Below are positions 51,160 to 61,164 of a DNA stretch of 64,000 bases, one piece after another. Source of the stretch: Amedibacillus dolichus DSM 3991 (GTDB taxonomy: Bacteria > Bacillota_I > Bacilli_A > Erysipelotrichales > Erysipelotrichaceae). The position numbers and the translations under genes are program-made. Every line of letters starts with the position of its first letter. Position 1 is the first letter of the stretch. Where the stretch lies: positions 248,001-312,000 of the forward strand of contig NZ_DS483477.1 in NCBI RefSeq assembly GCF_000154285.1, written 5' to 3'. The notes under the pieces are model-generated. The model saw only the letters and a program-made list of their open reading frames with translations. It had not been told where the DNA came from and did not search any database.

Positions 51160-51284
51160 TTAGTGGAAAGTTAGAAGCGCCCCTTCTCACCTGATGTCCG
51201 AAGGCATAGGTTAATGCTACATCATTGTAAATAGCAATTTATGTAGATATTTATAGCGGGTGCTTAATGGTACCCGCTTTTCTT
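51160..51284 (+). promoter_or_regulatory. L20-type autoregulatory leader with terminator
   Basis: The leader before infC ends in a strong intrinsic terminator (AGCGGGTGC with GTACCCGCT, loop TTAATG, then TTTTC; 51255-51284). Upstream sequence can pair in alternative ways. Position and form match the ribosomal protein L20 leader of Firmicutes, in which L20 binding favours termination. The call is by context; a covariance-model search would settle it. Confidence 0.7.
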
Positions 51285-51305
51285 ATGGCAACAATGGAGG
51301 TGTCT

Positions 51306-51845
51306 ATTATAAATAAGAGAGTTATTCCAAACAACGTGAACGATGATTTGGTAAATGAGAAAATCAAGTTCAAAGAAGTCATGGTGATTGATGCTAATGG
51401 TGAAAAGCTAGGCATTAAAATGCGTCGTGAAGCTTTAGAAATCGCGTATGATCAAGACTTGGATTTATTGTGTGTTGCGCCAAAAGCAACTCCACCTGTT
51501 TGTAAGGTGCTGAATTATGGAAAGCATCGCTTCGAACAACAGAAAAAAGCGAAAGAAGCAAAACGCAATCAGCAGGTTACGGAAGTAAAGCCAATTCGTT
51601 TATCACCGGTTATTGATAAGCACGACTTTGATACAAAAATGCGTCATGCACGCAAGTGGGTAGAGGACGGCATGAAGGTAAAGGTAGATATGCGTTTCCG
51701 CGGTCGTTTGATTACCAGACTTGAAGTTGGAAAGAAAATAATGAATAGCTTTATTGAGGAAATATCTGATATTGCGAATGTTGAAAAGAAGCCGATTCTG
51801 GAAGGCAACACAATGTCATGTGTTTTGGCACCAAAGAAAAAATAG
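51306..51845 (+). CDS. infC: Translation initiation factor IF-3 (ATT start)
   Basis: The 179-residue factor reads INKRVIPNNVND at its start and has both IF-3 domains (RREALEIAYDQDLDLLCVAP; VKVDMRFRGR). GGAGGTG at 51297-51302 is followed 4-5 bases later by ATT ATA; no AUG, GUG or UUG is suitably placed (GTG 51300 lies inside the site). An AUU (or AUA) start is therefore inferred. Rare starts at infC are conserved because IF-3 rejects them, giving autoregulation. Confidence 0.93.
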   Translation: MINKRVIPNNVNDDLVNEKIKFKEVMVIDANGEKLGIKMRREALEIAYDQDLDLLCVAPKATPPVCKVLNYGKHRFEQQKKAKEAKRNQQVTEVKPIRLSPVIDKHDFDTKMRHARKWVEDGMKVKVDMRFRGRLITRLEVGKKIMNSFIEEISDIANVEKKPILEGNTMSCVLAPKKK

Positions 51846-51869
51846 TAAAGTTACGAGGAGGTACTACTT

Positions 51870-52064
51870 ATGCCAAAGATGAAATCACATAGAGGTTTAG
51901 CAAAACGTGTTAAAAAGACAGGTTCAGGGAAATTAAAAAGAAGTCATGCATATACTTCTCACCGTTTCCATGGAAAAACACAGAAACAGAAGCGTCATTT
52001 AAGAAAAGCATCTACTGTTCATAGTACAGATATGAAACGTATCAAACAGATGCTAGTGAAATAA
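51870..52064 (+). CDS. rpmI: 50S ribosomal protein L35
   Basis: The 64-residue basic protein begins [19 protein letters not shown] and ends [12 protein letters not shown], as in L35. It lies between infC and rplT with AGGAGG before the ATG. Confidence 0.97.
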   Translation: MPKMKSHRGLAKRVKKTGSGKLKRSHAYTSHRFHGKTQKQKRHLRKASTVHSTDMKRIKQMLVK

Positions 52065-52090
52065 TCGATAAATCGTAAGGAGGAAATAAC

Positions 52091-52606
52091 ATGGCAAGAG
52101 TTAAAGGTGGATATGTAACACGTCAGAGAAGAAAAAAAGTATTAAAGTTAGCAAAAGGATACTTCGGTTCCAAGCACATTCTATATAAGACTGCTCACGA
52201 GCAGGTAATGCATTCATTCAAATATGCTTACAATGACCGTAAAGATTTGAAACGCAACATGCGTAAATTGTGGATTGCACGTATCAATGCAGCTGCAAGA
52301 ATGAATGATATTTCTTATTCAAGATTGATGCACGGTTTAAAGCTTGCAAATGTAACAATTAACCGTAAAATGCTTTCTGAAATCGCAATTCATGATGCTG
52401 CAGGTTTTACAGCTATCGTTGAAACTGCGAAAAATGCACTTGCTAACCCAAGTGTAGCTGCAAAAGAAGAAGCTGCACCTGCAGTAGAAGCAAATGCTGA
52501 TTTGGCATCTATGAAGGTTGCTGAACTTCGTGAATTGGCGAAGGCTAAAGGAGTAGAAGGCTACTCAACAATGAAAAAAGCAGAATTGCTTGCTGCTTTG
52601 GCTTAA
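52091..52606 (+). CDS. rplT: 50S ribosomal protein L20 with Rho-N/SAP-like C-terminal extension
   Basis: Residues 1 to about 118 are a normal L20 ([44 protein letters not shown]), needed early in 50S assembly and for control of this operon. The protein goes on to 171 residues: an Ala/Glu-rich linker and a compact module (about 138-171) with [32 protein letters not shown]. This has the spacing of a Rho N-terminal/SAP-type helix-extended-helix domain. L20 is usually about 115-120 residues. Confidence 0.95.
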   Translation: MARVKGGYVTRQRRKKVLKLAKGYFGSKHILYKTAHEQVMHSFKYAYNDRKDLKRNMRKLWIARINAAARMNDISYSRLMHGLKLANVTINRKMLSEIAIHDAAGFTAIVETAKNALANPSVAAKEEAAPAVEANADLASMKVAELRELAKAKGVEGYSTMKKAELLAALA

Positions 52607-52618
52607 TTGATGATAGAA

Positions 52619-52646
52619 GAAGGACACCGTAAGGTGTTCTTTTTTT
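52619..52646 (+). terminator. Terminator of infC-rpmI-rplT
   Basis: AGGACACC pairs with GGTGTTCT around GTAA and runs into six T. Confidence 0.9.
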
Positions 52647-53066
52647 AGAATGATTGATCCTTTATGTATGCCAAACGTAGGAAGTGCATCAGTATACGAT
52701 GTTTTTATCGGACTATAAAAATAATAATAAAAGTCTTTGAAATTGTTATAGTAAAGAAAAGCAGCTTGTTTTCTTTTGTATAAGATACAGCCATTCAGAT
52801 TGTTTTTATCTATGATTGTTAAGTTAGTGGGTAAAACGATAGATTTATAGTATTTTCTAAAGAAATAACGGTAATAGTCTATAGGATAAAATTATACTAA
52901 ACTTTTATCTTTAACAATAATGTCAAATGTAAAGCGGCTGTACTCTTATATGATGGGTAAAATAATAAAATGCTTAAATATACGGTATTTATGTGGATAA
53001 TCGAAAAATAGATATAAAATTCATGTAACATCGTGTATAATATTTACTAAGAAAAGGAGGGGCAGT
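52647..53066. other. Gene-free AT-rich region before asnA
   Basis: About 420 bases without a gene. A TATAAT at 53036-53041 is the likely asnA -10. No T-box, riboswitch or strong hairpin was recognised although asnA genes often have such control. Confidence 0.5.
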
Positions 53067-54083
53067 ATGGCAGTTGAACAATTGATATTACCAAAGCATT
53101 ATGAAAATAAGCTTGATATTATATCAACAGAGGTCGCAATTAAGTATGTAAAGGATTTATTTGAAAGAAGATTGGCACATCATTTGAATCTTATGCGTAT
53201 TTCAGCTCCTTTGTATGTGCGTAAAAGTAGCGGTTTAAATGATGATTTGAATGGAGTAGAGAGACCGGTAAGCTTTGATATTAAGGAAATTGAGAATGAT
53301 GATATGGAAATTGTTCATTCTCTTGCAAAATGGAAACGTATGGCACTTTCTCGTTACCATATCGGCTATGGTAAGGGGATTTATACGGATATGAATGCTA
53401 TACGTCGTGATGAGGTTTTAGATAATCTGCATTCTACATACGTAGACCAATGGGATTGGGAGAAAATTATCGAAGAAAAGGATCGTACTCTTGATTTTTT
53501 AAAGCTGACGGTTACACATATCATGAAAGCTTTAAAGGAAACGGAGAAAGAGGTGAATATCGTTTTTGAAAATTTAGAGCCCTTTATTCACGAAGATGTA
53601 TATTTTATAACAACGCAGGAATTGGAAAATAAATACCCTGATTTATCGCCAAAGCAAAGAGAATATGAGGTTACTAAGCAATATAAAACAGTTTTTTTGA
53701 TGCAAATCGGAGATGTCTTGGAAAGCGGGGAAAAGCATGATGGACGTGCACCGGATTATGATGATTGGAAGCTGAATGGAGATTTGTTGCTGTATTATCC
53801 GCTGTTGGATTGTGCTGTGGAAATCAGCAGCATGGGAATCCGTGTCAACGCGCAAAGTCTAAAAGAGCAGTTAGTAAAGGCGAAGTGTGAGGAACGCTTG
53901 CAACTGCCATTTCATCAGCTGTTATTGCGTGATGAACTGCCACTGACCATTGGGGGAGGAATCGGGCAATCTCGCATTTGCTTGATCTTATTAAACAAGG
54001 CACATATCGGAGAGGTACAAGTATCGCAATGGAGCGATGCAATGATAGAAGAATGTGAAAAGCATCATATTACATTGTTGTAG
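53067..54083 (+). CDS. asnA: Aspartate--ammonia ligase (asparagine synthetase A)
   Basis: The 338-residue enzyme makes asparagine from aspartate, ammonium and ATP. Family blocks are visible throughout: SAPLYVRKSSGLNDDLNGVERPVSF in outline, EIVHSLAKWKR, HSTYVDQWDWEK, and the ATP-site TIGGGIGQSRICLILL. It is related to class II tRNA synthetases. AAGGAGG lies before the ATG. It ends at a terminator shared with the convergent rqcH. Confidence 0.96.
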   Translation: MAVEQLILPKHYENKLDIISTEVAIKYVKDLFERRLAHHLNLMRISAPLYVRKSSGLNDDLNGVERPVSFDIKEIENDDMEIVHSLAKWKRMALSRYHIGYGKGIYTDMNAIRRDEVLDNLHSTYVDQWDWEKIIEEKDRTLDFLKLTVTHIMKALKETEKEVNIVFENLEPFIHEDVYFITTQELENKYPDLSPKQREYEVTKQYKTVFLMQIGDVLESGEKHDGRAPDYDDWKLNGDLLLYYPLLDCAVEISSMGIRVNAQSLKEQLVKAKCEERLQLPFHQLLLRDELPLTIGGGIGQSRICLILLNKAHIGEVQVSQWSDAMIEECEKHHITLL

Positions 54084-54090
54084 GTTAATA

Positions 54091-54117
54091 AAAAATCGCT
54101 GAAAAGCGATCTTTTTA
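54091..54117. terminator. Bidirectional terminator between asnA and rqcH
   Basis: AAAAAATCGCT, loop GAAA, AGCGATCTTTTT; A- and T-runs serve both strands. Confidence 0.85.
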
Positions 54118-55767
54118 TTTTGCTAAATGTTCATCATGTAGCTTTTGAATATAGTTTGCATCAGGATCGATGTAAATGGTTTTGTAATTGGATAAGGATA
54201 CAAGGCTTCCTTTGTTACCGGGAATTTTTTTTAATTGTCGGACAAGGCAATAATTTACCGGAACACTTGAAGAATACCGCCCTTGCGAGTACCATGCGGC
54301 AAGCATAGCGGCATTGCGTAAGGTAGCTTCATCGGGGTGATCTGTTGTAATGATGACATGACTGCCATGCAAATCCTTTACATGCAGCCAGGTGTCTTGC
54401 TTTCTAGCTAACTTCCAGGTTACATAATCGTTTTGAAGATTGTTTTTGCCGACATAGATGGTGATATCATCAAACTGAAAGGTTTCAAAATGTGGAAGCT
54501 CCTGTTTTTTCTTTTTACGGATTCGAGTCTTTAATGGCTTGATGTAATTTTGCTTGGATAGCTCCTCTCGTATTTCCATTGCATCTTGCATAGAGGCCTG
54601 TTCAAGCTGAATTTCCAATGTTTCAAAATATTCGATTTCCTGCTTGCATAGACATATTTGTTCGCTAAGAATATTTTGGGCACGCTTGAACTTATGATAT
54701 TTTTGATAATAACGATTGGCGTTTTGCTTAAGATCGTAGCGCATATCAATGGGAATGGTAACCATAGCTTCATTTTCAAAAGAGGGAAGCGTAATTTGAG
54801 CAGTTTTTTCAATGGTATGCATATAGGCAAACAGTAAATCACCGTATTCCCGATATTTTTCACAATCCATGGCTTCCTCTAGGCTTGCTTCTAACTTAGG
54901 CAGCTTTGAGGTATTTTTATGAAGCTCTTTGCGAACAGCCTTAAATAAATCCCCGCTTTGCTGTTTGATGCGCACCTTTTCTTCCTTATGATAAAAAAGA
55001 ATATCCATGCCCTTCATCAGCGGATAGGTGCGATAAGTACCTTCTAAATGGGTTAAGGGAATGCAATGAAAATACATCTGATCTTTGATATCGCTAATAT
55101 ATAACGTATCGGAAGCGGCTATTTTTTGCATGATATCGTCAAATTCTTCCCCTTGGTGCATACGATATTGAACTTCCTTCGATAATAATGGAGAGAAGCC
55201 ATGAAATTGTTTGGTTAATGATTCTTCTTTTAAAAAGGGACCATGTTGATAGGGATCTTGCTTATCCTTATGGGGAGCGGGAAGGGTAAATTGAGCACCC
55301 GGTAAAATGGTACGGCGATTATTTTCAAAAGGAGGAATACGCTTTAAGGCATCAATGATCCGGTTATCCTCACCGACTAAAACCAGATTAGCATATTTTC
55401 CCATCAGTTCAATATAAAAATGATAGCTGTGGATATCTCCCATTTCATTGCAAGCTTCCACGATCATGTGTAAAATACGATCAAGACCAAGCTGCTTGCA
55501 GGAGCGAATAATTCCTCCGTCAATCAGCTTACGCAAAAGCATAGTAAAATTTCCCGGTGTTTCCATGGTGGTGTAGCTTTGTTGTGTGAAATGAATACGA
55601 TTATAAACACTATGTAAGGAAATCATCAATTTTTGATTACCTTTTTGCGTACGCAGTGTAAATAATAATTCCGCATCGGATATTTGTTGTATCTTTAATA
55701 GCTTTGCGGGAAGATAGGTATTGATTTCCTTTTGCAGCTGATGAAGCAGCAAGCCATCTAATGCCAT
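54115..55767 (-). CDS. rqcH: Ribosome quality control factor RqcH (NFACT/Rqc2 family)
   Basis: The 550-residue protein binds stalled 50S-peptidyl-tRNA complexes and directs C-terminal alanine tailing. The N-terminal NFACT-N domain carries the DR motif (GLDRILHMIVEA, about 95-105) needed for tailing in relatives; then a helical coiled-coil middle and the NFACT-R domain with ITIYVGKNNLQNDYVTWKLAR and DTWLHVKDLHGSHVII. Older annotation calls such proteins fibronectin-binding. ATG 55767 has GGAGGTG upstream. Confidence 0.94.
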   Translation of the reverse strand: MALDGLLLHQLQKEINTYLPAKLLKIQQISDAELLFTLRTQKGNQKLMISLHSVYNRIHFTQQSYTTMETPGNFTMLLRKLIDGGIIRSCKQLGLDRILHMIVEACNEMGDIHSYHFYIELMGKYANLVLVGEDNRIIDALKRIPPFENNRRTILPGAQFTLPAPHKDKQDPYQHGPFLKEESLTKQFHGFSPLLSKEVQYRMHQGEEFDDIMQKIAASDTLYISDIKDQMYFHCIPLTHLEGTYRTYPLMKGMDILFYHKEEKVRIKQQSGDLFKAVRKELHKNTSKLPKLEASLEEAMDCEKYREYGDLLFAYMHTIEKTAQITLPSFENEAMVTIPIDMRYDLKQNANRYYQKYHKFKRAQNILSEQICLCKQEIEYFETLEIQLEQASMQDAMEIREELSKQNYIKPLKTRIRKKKKQELPHFETFQFDDITIYVGKNNLQNDYVTWKLARKQDTWLHVKDLHGSHVIITTDHPDEATLRNAAMLAAWYSQGRYSSSVPVNYCLVRQLKKIPGNKGSLVSLSNYKTIYIDPDANYIQKLHDEHLAK

Positions 55768-55868
55768 ATATATGCACCTCCAATGTTAATCATTATAGCA
55801 TGCTTTTCAATAACAGACCAGCAGAACCATATTGTGATAAAAAAGCTTCATAAACTTAAAAAAGTTAT

Positions 55869-55897
55869 TTGACAAGCACCATATTCATTAGTAAAAT
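55869..55897 (+). promoter_or_regulatory. SigA-type promoter of gmk
   Basis: Consensus TTGACA (55869-55874) and TAAAAT (55892-55897) with a 17-base spacer. It overlaps the longer possible gmk frame and so supports the later start. Confidence 0.85.
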
Positions 55898-55925
55898 GGT
55901 AGTAATAACAAGAGAGGTACGCTTT

Positions 55926-56498
55926 ATGAAAAAAGGATTGTTAATCATTATCAGTGGGCCAAGTGGCGTTGGAAAAGGAACGATACGCAGCTATTTTATG
56001 AATGATCCAGAGCTGAAGCTGGCGTATTCTATTTCCATGACGACTAGATCTCCTCGTGTTGGAGAAAAAGATGGTATTGATTACATATTTACGACCAAAG
56101 CAAAATTTGAAGAGGCGATTGCCAATGATGAGCTTTTAGAATGGGCAGAGTTTGTCGGTAATTACTATGGAACACCGATTTCGCAAATTGAGAAGCTGCG
56201 CAATGAAGGAAAAAATGTCATTTTGGAAATTGAGGTTCAAGGAGCTACACAGGTACGTGAGAAATGCCCAGATGCTCTATCTATCTTTATTATACCGCCA
56301 AGCATGGAAGAACTGGAAAAGCGGATTCGCGGTCGGCGCAGCGAGCCGGAAGAGGTCGTACAGCAGCGTTTGGCAAAGGCTGATAAGGAAATGAAGATGA
56401 TGAACAATTATAAGTATATTGTTTGTAACGATGATCCTAAGCTTGCGGCGGATTTGATTTCTTCGATTATAAAGCGTAATATGGAAACAGCGGAATAA
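55926..56498 (+). CDS. gmk: Guanylate kinase
   Basis: The 190-residue kinase converts GMP to GDP. P-loop SGPSGVGKGT (residues about 10-19), the GMP-binding block SMTTRSPRVGEKDGIDY, and IEVQGATQVREK are present; the lid has RIRGRRSEPEE. ATG 55926 follows GAGAGGT; the in-frame region upstream is the promoter. Single gene with its own terminator. Confidence 0.97.
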   Translation: MKKGLLIIISGPSGVGKGTIRSYFMNDPELKLAYSISMTTRSPRVGEKDGIDYIFTTKAKFEEAIANDELLEWAEFVGNYYGTPISQIEKLRNEGKNVILEIEVQGATQVREKCPDALSIFIIPPSMEELEKRIRGRRSEPEEVVQQRLAKADKEMKMMNNYKYIVCNDDPKLAADLISSIIKRNMETAE

Positions 56499-56517
56499 AT
56501 CTTATTCTGCTTTTTTT
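56489..56517 (+). terminator. Terminator of gmk
   Basis: AGCGGAATAA pairs with TTATTCTGCT around a 3-base loop; the stem contains the stop codon and a seven-T run follows. Confidence 0.85.
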
Positions 56518-56523
56518 ATGGCA

Positions 56524-56549
56524 AAGAAAAAAGCTCGCTGTGAACGAGC

Positions 56550-56551
<2 letters not shown>
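56524..56551 (-). terminator. Terminator of gdhA
   Basis: On the minus strand AAGCTCG and CGAGCTT pair around a 7-base loop followed by six T. Confidence 0.85.
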
Positions 56552-57908
<1,357 letters not shown>

Positions 57909-58099
57909 TTATAAACATAAAATTCCTATTTGGAAACAAAGAATCTTCATTTTTTCATATAAAAGAAAAATATTTTCATCATATATGTAATGTTTTACAT
58001 ATAAGTGATGTCGAATGCTTTTCGTTTAGAACCACAAATTATCGCATAATCCTGACGCTTTTTTCCTCTTTGTTGCGCTAGAGTAAGGAGGGTGATGAT

Positions 58100-58327
58100 A
58101 TGATGCTACATGAAATAAAAAAGAAACAATGGGGAAAAATTATAGCTATTCACTTGCCTCCATCGGAGATACAACGATTGTTTTCTTATGGGATTTATAT
58201 AGGCAGCTATATTCAAAAGTGCTATGTAGCGCCCTTAGGTGATCCGATTGCTTTTTATGCAAACGGTGCACAATTGTTTTTGCGTAAACAGGATTGTGAA
58301 CATATCTTGGTGGAGGAAATGCAATGA
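58100..58327 (+). CDS. feoA: FeoA family protein
   Basis: The 75-residue cytoplasmic protein has the SH3-like FeoA fold: IIAIHLPPSEIQRLFSYGI, GSYIQKCYVAPLGDPIAFYANGA in outline, and RKQDCEHILVE. It supports the FeoB ferrous iron transporter encoded next, whose start overlaps its stop (ATGA). AAGGAGGGTG lies 6-8 bases before ATG 58100. Confidence 0.92.
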   Translation: MMLHEIKKKQWGKIIAIHLPPSEIQRLFSYGIYIGSYIQKCYVAPLGDPIAFYANGAQLFLRKQDCEHILVEEMQ

Positions 58328-60402
58328 CTTATACAATAGCATTTGTAGGAAATCCGAATGTCGGAAAAAGTGCATGGATCAATGCCTTGGCGAAGGCGGA
58401 TTTTAAGGTAGGAAATTGGGCGGGAGTAACGGTGGAAAAAAAGGAAGCCCACGTAGTTTGGGGGAATGAAACGTATCATTTGATTGATTTACCGGGAACG
58501 CATAGCTTGGAGGAAGGAGTCAATGAGGAAGGTATCACAGGCTCCTATTTGCGACAAAACAAGGTAGATTTACTAGTTAATGTCCTTGACGCAACCAATC
58601 TGGCTGCTAATTTATATTTAACCTTATGCTTGCGAGAACTACAAATACCGATGCTGGTACTGTTTAGCTTTATTGATGAAGTAGAAAATATGAATATGCA
58701 TATAGATACCTTGGCGATATCACGCAGACTTGCATTGGATTGCTTGGAGGTTAGTGTACTGCATAAACAAGATTATAAGCGTGTACGTAAAGCTATTTGT
58801 CAAATGGTGCAAAAACCGGTTGTATATGAACCTTTGTTACAAGGTGAAACAGAGAAGTGCTATGTTTCAATGTTTAATTATTTACAAGCAGTTTTACCAC
58901 AGTTTTCTCTTGCGGCTTTGCATCGAATCCTATGTGGATATATGGAAAACGATCGACTGGCCTATAAGCAGTTGGAAAGCTTTTCGATAAATATGGAACA
59001 GTTGCAAAGTATGCGTAAAGGAATTGATAAGCTGGTATGGCTGAAGGAACGCTATCAAGCGATTCATGGGTTGATGTATTATGTTTCAGGCGATGAGCAG
59101 GGGCATTATGCGAAAACACGCAAGCTTGATCGTATCTTTCTTCACCCGATATGGGGATTAGTGCTATTTTTGTTGTTCTTTACAACGCTTCTGTTTTTAA
59201 TTTTTCAGCTGGCAACTCCATGGAATGATTTTATAGCTTATCTTGTTGAAGTTATCAGTCGTTATGCTTATGTAGGGCTTTCTTTTCTGCCAAACTTTTG
59301 GCGTGATGCTTTATTGAAGGGCGTAGTTGCAGGAGTTGGTGGGGTACTTAGCTTTCTGCCTTTGATGCTGTGCTTATATTTTTTTCTTGCTTTTTTAGAG
59401 GAAAGCGGCTATATGGCACGCATCAGCTTTTTGATGGATCGTATCATGCGCTGTTTTTATTTAAGCGGAAAAAGTTTTGTAGCCTTAATGCTTGGCTTTG
59501 GCTGTAATGTGCCGGCTATTTATGCAACCAAGGCAATGGATAGTGAACAGCAAAAGAAGCTTACTGCTCTGTTGGTACCATTTATGTCTTGTGGGGCACG
59601 TTTACCGCTCTATGCTTTGTTTGCCAGTGCTTTTTTTACCAATAAGGGTGGTATCATGATTGTTACAATGTATGCCTTAGGTATTTGTATGGCGTTGCTG
59701 TTGGCACTGCTGTTTTCTAAAAGTAAAGTGTTTGCTTCAAGGGCGATGGTGATAGGAGAGCTTCCTTTGTATCGTATACCGCGTTTTTCGGTTGTATGGC
59801 AAAAGGTAAAAAAAGAGGTAATGGAGTACATAAAAAAGGCAGTCGGTATTGTGAGCTTGGCAATGCTTGTGATGTGGGGACTTGCTTATTTTCCAAATGG
59901 AAATATGGCAAGTGGATATATTGCACAAGGTGCCAAAGCCATGCAGCCGTTCTTTGAGCCATTGGGATTTGGAAATCGTTGGGAAAGCATTGCGGCATTA
60001 CCGGGTGGAATCATTGCCAAGGAAACGATTGTCGGCTGGTATGAACAGCTTTTACAGGCACAAAAGCCGCAAACGTATGAGCTTTCGTTTCAAGAGGATA
60101 TCAAAGGAATTGTGAAAGAGGCAAAAAAAGCATTTTATAAGAGCTTTTTGTTTTTTTTACCGCAAGAGGAGGAAAGGGAAAATACCATTTCGGTTTCAAT
60201 GCTTTGGCAGGATCGCTACGCAAAGCTTCGAGCCTTTTGTTTTATGGTGTATGTCCTATTTAGTATGCCTTGTATCATGAGCTTGCAGGCAATGTGGCAT
60301 GTATATGGCTGGCGGTTGACACTTTTTTCGATTGGCTTGATGCTGCTTGTGCCCTATGTGAGTACTTTGTTCATCTTTCAGTTGTTCCGCTTGCTTTTGT
60401 AA
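58324..60402 (+). CDS. feoB: Ferrous iron transporter FeoB
   Basis: The 692-residue protein has an N-terminal G domain (G1 GNPNVGKSA, G2 Thr in NWAGVTVEK, G3 DLPGTHSLEE), a GDI-like helical part, and a membrane region with the paired gate motifs (GCNVPAIYATKAMD, PFMSCGARLPLYALFASAFF). The G4 site reads FSFIDE where NMxD is usual, so the Asn that selects guanine is absent, and G5 is also weak. The transporter body looks intact. Translationally coupled to feoA. Confidence 0.93.
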   Translation: MTYTIAFVGNPNVGKSAWINALAKADFKVGNWAGVTVEKKEAHVVWGNETYHLIDLPGTHSLEEGVNEEGITGSYLRQNKVDLLVNVLDATNLAANLYLTLCLRELQIPMLVLFSFIDEVENMNMHIDTLAISRRLALDCLEVSVLHKQDYKRVRKAICQMVQKPVVYEPLLQGETEKCYVSMFNYLQAVLPQFSLAALHRILCGYMENDRLAYKQLESFSINMEQLQSMRKGIDKLVWLKERYQAIHGLMYYVSGDEQGHYAKTRKLDRIFLHPIWGLVLFLLFFTTLLFLIFQLATPWNDFIAYLVEVISRYAYVGLSFLPNFWRDALLKGVVAGVGGVLSFLPLMLCLYFFLAFLEESGYMARISFLMDRIMRCFYLSGKSFVALMLGFGCNVPAIYATKAMDSEQQKKLTALLVPFMSCGARLPLYALFASAFFTNKGGIMIVTMYALGICMALLLALLFSKSKVFASRAMVIGELPLYRIPRFSVVWQKVKKEVMEYIKKAVGIVSLAMLVMWGLAYFPNGNMASGYIAQGAKAMQPFFEPLGFGNRWESIAALPGGIIAKETIVGWYEQLLQAQKPQTYELSFQEDIKGIVKEAKKAFYKSFLFFLPQEEERENTISVSMLWQDRYAKLRAFCFMVYVLFSMPCIMSLQAMWHVYGWRLTLFSIGLMLLVPYVSTLFIFQLFRLLL

Positions 60403-60428
60403 TGGAGAAGAGCTCTTTGTAAGAAATA

Positions 60429-60454
60429 GAGCAATCAATAAAATACCGATTGCT
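60429..60454 (+). terminator. Weak hairpin after feoB
   Basis: AGCAATC pairs with GATTGCT around an 11-base loop; no good T-run follows. Confidence 0.35.
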
Positions 60455-60528
60455 TCCTAATAAAAAAGATTTCAAAATCAAAAAAAAAGGGCTATAATAA
60501 TAGCATTAAAGAAAAAGGAGTATATGTG

Positions 60529-61149
60529 ATGGCAAGAGTACACAAGGATTTTGCGCATAGCTATCCGACACTTTCCGTGTCCGAGCTGCAAAAGCCGATT
60601 TTATTTGTGATAGATATGGTCAATGGATTTGTTAAGGAGGGAGCCTTGCATGATGAGGATATCAATGCTATTAGTGAAAATATCATTGCCCTTGTGAAAA
60701 ATAACGAGCATCGCTCGGTGTTTGTTTGTGATCGACATGTAGAAGGTACGCGTGAGTTTTTATCTTATCCAGCGCACTGTGTTATAGGCAGTACGGAAAC
60801 AGAGGTGATTGAGGAATTACAGCCGTATGTTTATGAGGTAATGTATAAAAACAGTACGAATACCTTTACCTGCTTGGAGTTTCAAGAGTTTTTGGAAACA
60901 CGTATCTTTGATCATCAGGATATTGTGATTACCGGCTGTTGTAGCGATATTTGTATTTTGCAGTTTGCACTTAGCCTAAATGCCTGGCTGAATGAGCACA
61001 ATGAAGAGGATAAGCGCGTGATCGTACCGATCAACTGTATCGACACGTATCACATTGATGGTGTTCATGATGCTGTGGAAATAAATGAGTTCAGCATTCG
61101 CAATATGGCAGCGAACGGCATTTATGTGGTTGAGCAAATTACGGAATAG
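60529..61149 (+). CDS. pncA: Isochorismatase-family nicotinamidase
   Basis: The 206-residue hydrolase has the catalytic Asp in FVIDMVNGFV (about 28), a Lys in VMYKNSTNTF, and the nucleophile Cys in VITGCCSDICILQFAL, typical of nicotinamidases. It would convert nicotinamide to nicotinate, which the next gene (pncB, 15 bases later) uses. ATG 60529 is favoured over GTG 60526 by spacing from AAAAAGGAG. TATAAT at about 60493 is the likely -10. Confidence 0.85.
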   Translation: MARVHKDFAHSYPTLSVSELQKPILFVIDMVNGFVKEGALHDEDINAISENIIALVKNNEHRSVFVCDRHVEGTREFLSYPAHCVIGSTETEVIEELQPYVYEVMYKNSTNTFTCLEFQEFLETRIFDHQDIVITGCCSDICILQFALSLNAWLNEHNEEDKRVIVPINCIDTYHIDGVHDAVEINEFSIRNMAANGIYVVEQITE

Positions 61150-61164
61150 AAAGAAGGGAATCTA

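Noticed and set aside
52647-53066. T-box or riboswitch before asnA
   Set aside because: No T-box sequence, specifier stem or conserved aptamer block could be found.
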